Shown here piece by piece: positions 1 through 4,810 of a DNA stretch of 5,337 nt. Source of the DNA: an uncultured Clostridia bacterium (GTDB lineage Bacteria > Bacillota > Clostridia > Christensenellales > Borkfalkiaceae). Where the stretch lies: NCBI GenBank assembly GCA_934271245.1, contig CAKQQY010000055.1, positions 1 through 5,337 on the forward strand, read 5' to 3'. Numbering within the stretch: position 1 is the stretch's first letter; every line of letters starts with the position of its first letter. The notes beneath the pieces are model-generated. The model was not told the origin of the DNA. It searched no databases and worked only from the letters and a program-made list of their open reading frames with translations. A program made the position numbers and the translations under genes.

Positions 1-586
1 ACTTCCTTCGGTTCCGGAAAAGGAACATTACGATTCTTATTGGGAAGACTTTACTTTTGAAAAGCGTGACGATCAGACCGTGAATTGCATTTATATTCCA
101 CAAGTTTGCGAGATCACGTTTGTAGCAGGAGATCGGATTGTAAAAACGCTTACTTATACGATAGAGGATATGAGTGATTTTAAATCTCCGGAAGTTCCGG
201 AGAAGTATGGATATTTTGGCAAATGGGAAAAATATGAGCTTGATTTTAAAGAGAAAATCGTAAATTGTATTTATCTGCCGAAAGTTTGCGAGGTCAAGTT
301 TGTAGTCGATGGTGAGATAGTCGAAATACTTTCGTATACTGTTGACAGTTTGAACGAATTCAAAGCTCCGGATGTTCCCGAAAAGGAAGGTTATATAGGA
401 AAATGGGAAGAGTATAAATTTGATTTTGAAAACGTTACCGTTAAAGCGGTTTACGAAAAAAAAACAGATTCCTCTGAATGTAACGGGAGCGGTTGTTCTT
501 CCAGTATAAGTGAAAATTCCGTTATGACTATGATTGTATTATATGCGGCGGCATTGCTTTTCGTAGGAAGGAAGAAAAAATCTTAG
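1..586 (+). CDS. InlB-like repeat surface protein, 3' end (5' truncated by window)
   Basis: The frame is open from base 2 and gives 194 residues before the TAG stop, so this is the C-terminal part of a longer protein. The GTG at 80 lies inside a repeat and is not the start. Visible in order: a partial repeat (residues 1-34), two full 60-residue repeats (35-94, 95-154), then a tail (155-194). Each repeat shows a beta-rich pattern VCExxFV...YT...VPEKxGYxGKWExY, as in the Listeria-Bacteroides (InlB B / Flg_new) repeats of secreted Firmicutes proteins. The tail has a Ser/Gly/Cys segment (NGSGCSSSIS), a hydrophobic helix (about 174-189) and a final RKKKS, so the protein is probably exported and held at the membrane by its C-terminus. 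There is no LPxTG motif. The role is unknown; adhesion or a spacer function is typical for such proteins. The family call is firm, the specific function is not. Confidence 0.85.
   Translation, partial: LPSVPEKEHYDSYWEDFTFEKRDDQTVNCIYIPQVCEITFVAGDRIVKTLTYTIEDMSDFKSPEVPEKYGYFGKWEKYELDFKEKIVNCIYLPKVCEVKFVVDGEIVEILSYTVDSLNEFKAPDVPEKEGYIGKWEEYKFDFENVTVKAVYEKKTDSSECNGSGCSSSISENSVMTMIVLYAAALLFVGRKKKS
2..463 (+). repeat. Tandem 180-bp (60-residue) InlB-like repeats
   Basis: Two complete in-frame units at 104-283 and 284-463 follow a partial unit at 2-103. The DNA copies are diverged but share stretches such as the start of each full unit (gtttgcgag at 104 and 284). Conserved protein positions include VCE at the unit start, YT near position 17, VPEK at 31-34 and KWE at 40-42. 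The upstream gene outside the window probably carries more units. Confidence 0.8.
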
Positions 587-605
587 TTTCAATAAAAAAT
601 AATAT

Positions 606-655
606 GCACTCTTGAAAGTCGGACGTATGTGAAAAACTTTTACGGGTGCTTTTTT
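606..655 (+). terminator. Intrinsic terminator of the repeat-protein gene
   Basis: The arms at 606-619 (GCACTCTTGAAAGT) and 636-649 (ACTTTTACGGGTGC) form 14 positions with one mismatch and three G-T pairs. The loop is 16 bases (620-635) and is followed directly by six Ts (650-655). It begins 20 bases after the stop codon at 586, which is the expected position for a Rho-independent terminator of that gene. Confidence 0.8.
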
Positions 656-662
656 ATGAAAA

Positions 663-1056
663 AAGTTTGGTTTCAAGCGCCTGCCGAAATTGATAGAATT
701 TGATTTTTTTTCTCGCTTAACGACTTTTCGTAAGCATAACCTTTCATAAATACTATTTTAATATTTAATAAAAGCTCCGCACTCTCAAAAAATGGGAACG
801 CACGGGAAAATATGGGAGAAAAGCGCAGTAAATTAAAAATATGTAAAAAATGAGGTTTGGTGTTAAACTTTCCGAGACGGAGAGGCGTGTGCTCGAGTGT
901 ATAGAGGGAAATAATTATATTACAGTAAACCAAATTATTAGCAGAATTGGAAAGGGAAGGAGTACGGTGATGCGCTCAATAAAAGAGTTGAAGGCACAGG
1001 GCGTTATAGTGCGTGTCGGGTCGGATAAAACAGGATTTTGGCAGATAAAAAGATAG
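663..1056 (+). pseudogene. Degraded 3' part of an AlbA_2/RecG-like ATP-binding DNA-binding protein
   Basis: The pieces read in order across changing frames. Frame from 663 gives RLPKLIEFDFFS then TFRKHN, ending at 740. The frame beginning at 740 gives PFINTILIF. The frame from about 786 gives KKMGTHGKIWEK. The frame from 850 gives the winged helix starting KLSETE. From memory, AlbA_2 / divergent-AAA_4 proteins carry the same order near their C-terminus: a GLPEGL-like strand, RNPLIAN, EKMGTGI, then a winged helix ending in VGS-K-TGYW. Here frameshifts separate the pieces. The spacing between the KMGT piece and the winged helix (about 17 residues) is much shorter than I remember for intact members, suggesting an internal deletion. 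The AlbA_2 and most ATP-binding regions are missing upstream, where a terminator now sits. This depends on recalled family motifs and is not an alignment. Confidence 0.5.
850..1056 (+). CDS. Small winged helix-turn-helix ORF (probable remnant)
   Basis: A 68-residue frame almost entirely made of a winged helix-turn-helix: LSETERRVLECI (helix 1), ITVNQIISRIG (helix 2), KGRSTVMRSIKELKAQG (recognition helix) and VIVRVGSDKTGFWQIK (wing). This matches the C-terminal DNA-binding module of AlbA_2/RecG-like ATP-binding proteins better than a free-standing regulator. The only AG-rich stretch upstream (GGGAGA, 814-819) is about 30 bases from the ATG, so there is no usable ribosome binding site. An in-frame TAA sits six bases before the start. 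It may be a non-expressed tail of the broken gene, or a small DNA-binding protein that survived. The fold is fairly certain, expression is doubtful. Confidence 0.45.
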   Translation: MRFGVKLSETERRVLECIEGNNYITVNQIISRIGKGRSTVMRSIKELKAQGVIVRVGSDKTGFWQIKR

Positions 1057-1114
1057 AGAAAATTAACAAATAAAAGCGGTGATTTTTTATTTAAAAATCG
1101 CTGAGGTATAAAAA

Positions 1115-1145
1115 AGTCTCGTTTTTCAAAAAGCGGGGCTTTTTT
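1115..1145. terminator. Intrinsic terminator, possibly bidirectional
   Basis: The arm AGTCTCGTTTTT (from 1115) pairs with AAAAGCGGGGCT (ending 1140), mostly G-C and G-T pairs, with a very short loop around the C at 1127. Six Ts (1140-1145) follow on the plus strand and an A run (1109-1114) precedes it, so it could also act on minus-strand transcripts. It lies about 60 bases after the winged-helix frame. A second, bulged stem (AGCG/CGCT plus ATTTTT/AAAAAT, about 1075-1102) lies just upstream. Confidence 0.7.
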
Positions 1146-1524
1146 ATTGTTTTAACGAAAAAACAGGGCGAGATTTATTTCGCAATAAAAGCGAGACGAT
1201 ACATTTAAGTGTATCAGAAAGATTTACAAACAAGTAAATGTTGTATAAAAGGAAAAATCGAAATGCGCCTGTCGAACGAGTAAAAAACTTGTTTTACAGG
1301 CGCATTTTTGTATATTTAAAGTTTCGTGTTTGTAAGGCAAACATACGCAGACGGTCTGTGCCGAGCAATCGGGCAAAAGGTTGAATAGACCTTTAAAATG
1401 AAAGAAGAATTTATTTTCGAACTTGCTTTCATACCCGTTAAGCCGGTATTTTTTCGGAAGTTGCCTGTGTCGGAGTTAAAAAGACGATTCTGTATTCAGC
1501 GAAAATTACGACTATTTCGTTACG
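1146..1524. other. Gene-free intergenic stretch with several inverted repeats
   Basis: I see no supportable coding region here. Inverted repeats present are TTTCGC/GCGAGA (1178-1183 with 1191-1196), GATACA/TGTATC (1198-1203 with 1210-1215), the long hairpin at 1261-1309, GTGTTTG/CAAACAT (1326-1332 with 1338-1344), CAGAC/GTCTG (1348-1352 with 1354-1358, one base apart) and CCGA-GCAA-TCGG (1361-1372, a GNRA-type loop). A weak promoter-like pair on the plus strand is TTTACA (1223) and TATAAA (1244), 15 bases apart. The part next to 1524 is the downstream flank of the minus-strand operon and shows only weak stems there. Confidence 0.5.
1261..1309. terminator. Long two-part hairpin, likely bidirectional terminator
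   Basis: The outer stem is 12 perfect pairs (AAATGCGCCTGT, 1261-1272, with ACAGGCGCATTT, 1296-1307). After a 2x2 internal loop comes an inner stem of 7 pairs (AACGAGT, 1275-1281, with ACTTGTT, 1287-1293) and a loop of five As. Five Ts end the plus-strand side (1305-1309). On the minus strand the stem is followed by CGATTTTTCC, so it may also end the solute-binding/LuxR transcript about 215 bases after its last stop codon. No plus-strand gene lies directly before it, so a small RNA is an alternative. Confidence 0.6.
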
Positions 1525-3150
1525 TCACTTATTCTGAGTTTCTTGTTTCAGAAGAGTTGCGTAGCGCAGCATTTGTTTACGCGAAGAAACTCCGAGTTTT
1601 TCCAGAATGTTGTGGTTATGGAACTTGAGCGTGCTTTCGCGTATATTAAGCAAATCGACTATTTCGCTTGCGGTTTTGCCTTGCAGATAGAGGTTAAAAA
1701 CGGTTCTCTCTGTTTTCGTAAGTTCTTTTAACCCGATTTTGAATACTTCGTAGTTGTCCGGATCAATCTCGTTTTTACGGGAATAAGCAAGCCGTTCGAT
1801 TTCCGCTTGTCGTTTATCGATTTCGTTGGTCTGGGTTTCGGTTACGATCGCAAGTTCGTCGTTCCGACGTTTCAGGGTTTCCGCTTCGAGATCGCGAAGC
1901 CTGTCCTGTTCGGCAAGGTAGACGAACAAGTCGTCGATTTCGATAATGTCGGATTTTGTTCCGGCATGCTCCTGCATACGTATTTTTTCAAGACTTTTTA
2001 TTACGGGAGAAACGAATTTTCGCGAAAATATGACGCAAAGCACAACGGTGGAAAACACCAGTAAAAAGCATACTAATACGATTCTCGTAACGTTGACCGC
2101 CACGGTTTTGTCGAATTCGCTCTTTGGTTGCATTACAACAAGGGTGTAGGGTGTATCGCAGATTGTAACTTTATTTTTAACGGCAATGAAATTGTTTTCG
2201 CCGGAAAACTCTGTGAGAGTGTCGTTTATTCCTTTTGGAACAAGCGTACCGCTCGGTTTCAAGGAGTAGCCGCCGAGAACACCCGCCCAAAAGACGTTTT
2301 CACAGTCGATTTTGCCGTCTTTGGTCGTTTTGGAAAAGGTGCAGGTCAATTGTTCGAATCTTGTCGGTTGGGCAAAGTAATCTTTAAAGTAATTTTTTGA
2401 GATTTCAAATCCGCAAATGCCGTAATACGAACCGTCTGCTCCGAACAGAGGGGTAAGAAAAGCCATTGCTTCTTCGCTTGTTCCGTTAAGTCTGAAAACG
2501 TCGGTCAGCACCGATTTTTTTTCTTTGACTATTGTTTCGTTGAAGAATTTTTTCGTTTGCGGCACGAATTCGATTGTGAATTCTAATCGCCATTTACGGT
2601 GCGGCATTATACCGTTTTTTCTTCCGAGTTCCGCGTTGCCCCTGAACAACAGTAAAGTTTCGTCCGTGCGGTCAAGGGTGCTGCGTTGAAAGTATAGCCC
2701 GGTTTTGGATTTATCAGAGTTTGGTTTGCCCGTATTTACGGTTGCGTTAAGCATTATAAACGCGCCCGACGCGTCGGCTTTTAATAACTCCTCTTTAAGT
2801 TTGGGGAAAAGCGCTTTTTGTACGCCTTCCGTATATAATTGAGAATCGTTGAGAGTACTTAAATGAATTCCGTTTTCGGTCAGATAATCGTCTATTATAG
2901 ACGAAGAATCGGTTGCGAGCATTTCGCTCATCATTGAAATATCGTCAAAAAATTTTTCTATTTGTCTTGTATAAAACTCGTTTTGAAAAGTCAGATTGTT
3001 TGAGTATTTTTCCGTAGTTGTCGAGAACTGCCCGACAAAAAACAATCCGACCCCGATAAACATAACGACAACAAGAACGAGCGCAAGCATATAAAATAAA
3101 AGCTTGCGATGCATAGAAGTTTTCTTTTTATTGAATTCTGTGAGCTTCAT
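1525..3150 (-). CDS. Membrane-bound LuxR-type regulator with extracytoplasmic sensor domain
   Basis: This 541-residue protein appears to be a one-component transmembrane sensor and transcription regulator. In order: a basic N-terminus, membrane helix 1 (about 17-40), an extracytoplasmic region of about 310 residues (41-350) whose size and position suit a double Cache-like sensor, membrane helix 2 (about 351-375), a short linker, a charged coiled coil (about 410-458) and a LuxR-type helix-turn-helix (about 474-535). The last contains LTKTERTVFNLYLQGKTASE and ESTLKFHNHNILEKLGVSSR, very close to the LuxR/NarL consensus. There is no histidine kinase or receiver domain. The coiled coil suggests dimerisation. 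The ATG has a GGAG (3161-3164 on the plus strand) 10 bases upstream. It follows the solute-binding gene by 26 bases, so they are probably co-transcribed. The Cache assignment is inference from topology; the DNA-binding domain is secure. Confidence 0.88.
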   Translation of the reverse strand: MKLTEFNKKKTSMHRKLLFYMLALVLVVVMFIGVGLFFVGQFSTTTEKYSNNLTFQNEFYTRQIEKFFDDISMMSEMLATDSSSIIDDYLTENGIHLSTLNDSQLYTEGVQKALFPKLKEELLKADASGAFIMLNATVNTGKPNSDKSKTGLYFQRSTLDRTDETLLLFRGNAELGRKNGIMPHRKWRLEFTIEFVPQTKKFFNETIVKEKKSVLTDVFRLNGTSEEAMAFLTPLFGADGSYYGICGFEISKNYFKDYFAQPTRFEQLTCTFSKTTKDGKIDCENVFWAGVLGGYSLKPSGTLVPKGINDTLTEFSGENNFIAVKNKVTICDTPYTLVVMQPKSEFDKTVAVNVTRIVLVCFLLVFSTVVLCVIFSRKFVSPVIKSLEKIRMQEHAGTKSDIIEIDDLFVYLAEQDRLRDLEAETLKRRNDELAIVTETQTNEIDKRQAEIERLAYSRKNEIDPDNYEVFKIGLKELTKTERTVFNLYLQGKTASEIVDLLNIRESTLKFHNHNILEKLGVSSRKQMLRYATLLKQETQNK

Positions 3151-3176
3151 ATTCCGGTCGCTCCGCTGTTTTCGTA

Positions 3177-4526
3177 TCAGCCGACGTTATTAAGAGCGGC
3201 TTCCATTTCCGCAACTATTTGTTCGCAAGTTGCGCCTTTTTCGTATCTGGATTCAATGTCTTTCTGGATATTGCGTATTTTGTCGTACAAAGCGGACACT
3301 TTGACGTAATAACCGTTAAAATCGGGTTCTTTTTTGAAAGCGCAGGTCTCTACGGTTGTGGTCAGAGTCGTATAAAGGTTCTTGTACGCTTCCGACTTAA
3401 AAGAATTTTCGCCGATTTTATCAAAAGCCCCTTTTCTTACGGGCATATAACCCGTTGACAGAACGAAATCCACATTGCGACGTTCTTCGGTAAACCACTT
3501 TGCGAAAACGGTTGACGCTTCGGCTTTTACGTCGGTCGTTTTATAAGCGCAAAGACCGACGCCGGCCTGTGTGGCTACTTTTTGTTTGCCTGTCTGTTGA
3601 GGCATAGGCAAAACTCTAAGATTCATAGGTTCCGACGTATTGTCGGGGTAGGTGATTTCGTCGTTGTAATAGAGAATGGAAGCCGAAGAACCGATACCTG
3701 CGCAGGTTTGTCCCGTCATGACCTGCGTGTTGGAATACAAATCGGATACGACGATATGACCTTTGGCGATAGACGTGGCAAACATATCGTATGCTTTTAT
3801 CAACGAGGGATTGTTTACGTCGTACCAGCCGTCTTTATAAGAGATATTTTCTCCGTCGGATATGACGCACAGTTCGACAAGTCTGATAAGAAAGTCTATC
3901 GCGCAGAACGGTTTTCCGCCCGACCACTCGTAATATTTTTCGGCAACGTCAAAAAAGCCTTTCCAGGTTCTGAGGTTGGAAAGCGAAACTTTCTTTTCTG
4001 CGGCGAATCTGTCAAAAACTCCGCCTGCGATGAAAAGCATATAAGTCGATTTTGAAACGGGGAAAACCGAAAGCTTGTCGTCGACCGTTCCGTCGCTCAA
4101 AAAATCGGGAACGAAATCGTTAAGTTCGGACGGCGAAAAATAATCCTTCCAGTTCAGGAGATTGTCTGCCCCGAGGCTGCGCGCGTCGCTCGAATGGCAA
4201 AAGAATAAATCGGGCATTTCTTTGGATCCCGCTTTGTCTGTTTGCGCGTCTTTCAGTTTTTTGCCGATTTGCGAGGCGTTGGACATCAGCGTAACGTTTA
4301 TAATAATTCCCTTTTCTCTGCCGACGGTTGTGTTGAACTGTTCGATGAAGGCGTTCATGGGAGAATCGACTTGCTCGCCGTAAACGTGCCACATGGTAAG
4401 AGTCGTCGGTTTTTTGGGGTCGAGCAAAGTACTGTTATTGTTGCAAGCAAAAAAAGTAAAGGGCATTAAAAGCGTCGTCGCAATGACGATAAACAACGAA
4501 ATAATTTTTTTGGTATTACTTTTCAT
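3177..4526 (-). CDS. Extracellular solute-binding lipoprotein, family 1
   Basis: This 449-residue protein begins with a lipoprotein signal peptide: basic MKSNTKK, hydrophobic 8-26 and a FFAC lipobox with Cys28 as the predicted lipidated residue. The mature part has family 1 solute-binding hallmarks: LTMWHVYGE (43-51) followed by a helix, MPDLF (104-108), PVSKSTYMLFIAGGVFD (156-172), TWKGFFDVAEKYY (187-199), MTGQTCAGIGSSAS (270-283) and a C-terminal AKWFTEERR...GYMPVRKGAFD (342-369). Relatives bind sugars or oligosaccharides for ABC importers, but the ligand cannot be read from sequence. It is the first gene of the operon, with the LuxR-type sensor next and no permease gene on either side in the window, suggesting a sensory or shared role. 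The start is supported by the signal peptide and a weak GGAAG six bases before the ATG. Confidence 0.9.
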   Translation of the reverse strand: MKSNTKKIISLFIVIATTLLMPFTFFACNNNSTLLDPKKPTTLTMWHVYGEQVDSPMNAFIEQFNTTVGREKGIIINVTLMSNASQIGKKLKDAQTDKAGSKEMPDLFFCHSSDARSLGADNLLNWKDYFSPSELNDFVPDFLSDGTVDDKLSVFPVSKSTYMLFIAGGVFDRFAAEKKVSLSNLRTWKGFFDVAEKYYEWSGGKPFCAIDFLIRLVELCVISDGENISYKDGWYDVNNPSLIKAYDMFATSIAKGHIVVSDLYSNTQVMTGQTCAGIGSSASILYYNDEITYPDNTSEPMNLRVLPMPQQTGKQKVATQAGVGLCAYKTTDVKAEASTVFAKWFTEERRNVDFVLSTGYMPVRKGAFDKIGENSFKSEAYKNLYTTLTTTVETCAFKKEPDFNGYYVKVSALYDKIRNIQKDIESRYEKGATCEQIVAEMEAALNNVG

Positions 4527-4550
4527 ATTAATCTTCCGTTATTCGGTTAC

Positions 4551-4636
4551 GTGGGCGTCTGCCACCCGAATTTTTTTAAAAATTTTATTTTTTTTTTGAA
4601 TTTTCCCCACCTTTTTGCGGTTTGGGTGGGGGAAAG
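4551..4636 (-). other. Structured leader of the solute-binding/LuxR operon
   Basis: Within the predicted 155-base leader, one hairpin pairs 4601-4611 with 4625-4636 (TTTCCCC plus ACC against GGT plus GGGGAAA, with one bulged G). A second small hairpin pairs GTGG.C (4551-4556) with GCCAC (4561-4565). Between them lie long A/T tracts (4571-4597). The C-rich and G-rich arms are interchangeable: on the minus strand CCACCC of the first hairpin can also pair with GGGTGG of the second, and GTGGG with CCCAC. No U tract follows a stem on the minus strand, so this is not a minus-strand terminator. It matches no riboswitch class I recognise. Confidence 0.4.
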
Positions 4637-4649
4637 GCTATTGTGATTT

Positions 4650-4702
4650 TGATATACTCACGATGCTAAAACGTTGCAGGCACATATAGTATAGCATATA
4701 TG
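4650..4702 (+). promoter_or_regulatory. Candidate promoters for the divergent lipoprotein gene
   Basis: Two possibilities are visible. One is an extended -10, TGATATACT (4650-4658), without a convincing -35. The other is TTGCAG (4674-4679), 17 bases, then TATATG (4697-4702). A third, weaker pair, TTGCAA (4724) and TGTAAG (4746), would start transcription inside the leader hairpin and is less likely. All overlap or lie beside the minus-strand promoter, so the two directions may interfere with each other. Confidence 0.35.
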
Positions 4703-4716
4703 GGCGCGGAAGTCAA
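4688..4716 (-). promoter_or_regulatory. Sigma-70-type promoter of the solute-binding/LuxR operon
   Basis: On the minus strand, TTGACT (4716-4711) and TATACT (4693-4688) are separated by exactly 17 bases; each hexamer differs from the housekeeping consensus at one position. Transcription would begin near 4681, leaving a leader of about 155 bases before the ATG at 4526. An inverted repeat ATGCTA (4663-4668) / TAGCAT (4692-4697) brackets the predicted start site and overlaps the -10, which would suit an operator. Confidence 0.75.
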
Positions 4717-4751
4717 TTCGCGTTTGCAACACAAAAAACCCAAAGTGTAAG

Positions 4752-4786
4752 TTTTTAAGTCGCAAATTTCAGACGCGATTTAAAAA
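4752..4786 (+). other. Leader hairpin before the divergent lipoprotein gene
   Basis: The arm at 4752-4763 (five Ts, AAGTCGC) pairs with 4775-4786 (GCGATTT, five As) over 12 positions with one G-T pair; the loop is 11 bases. It ends 12 bases before the ribosome binding site and has no T tract after it on the plus strand, so it is not a terminator. It could protect the 5' end of the transcript or affect translation. Confidence 0.45.
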
Positions 4787-4798
4787 AACAAACAAAAA

Positions 4799-4804
4799 AG
4801 GAGG
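4799..4804 (+). promoter_or_regulatory. Ribosome binding site AGGAGG
   Basis: A perfect AGGAGG lies six bases before the ATG at 4811. It fixes the start of the plus-strand lipoprotein gene and argues against the minus-strand frames that overlap it. Confidence 0.9.
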
Positions 4805-4810
4805 AGATTT

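Noticed and set aside
80..586. Treating GTG at 80 as the start of a complete 168-residue protein
   Set aside because: The frame is open to the window edge, the GTG lies within a repeat unit, and no signal peptide or ribosome binding site is present there.
673..933. Minus-strand 86-residue frame
   Set aside because: It runs opposite the AlbA_2-like remnant and winged helix, has no recognisable motif, and its composition looks like AT-rich noise.
1311..1400. Known riboswitch (c-di-GMP, c-di-AMP, THF or ZTP class)
   Set aside because: The small stems and GNRA-like loop invited the comparison, but the conserved cores of those classes, as I remember them, are absent.
1398..1628. Plus-strand 76-residue frame in the intergenic stretch
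   Set aside because: Its second part overlaps the 3' end of the LuxR-type gene antisense, its nearest AAAGG is about 17 bases away from the ATG, and the product has no family features.
1525..3150. LuxR-type quorum-sensing receptor or two-component response regulator
   Set aside because: No autoinducer-binding or receiver domain is visible; only the DNA-binding domain is shared with those proteins.
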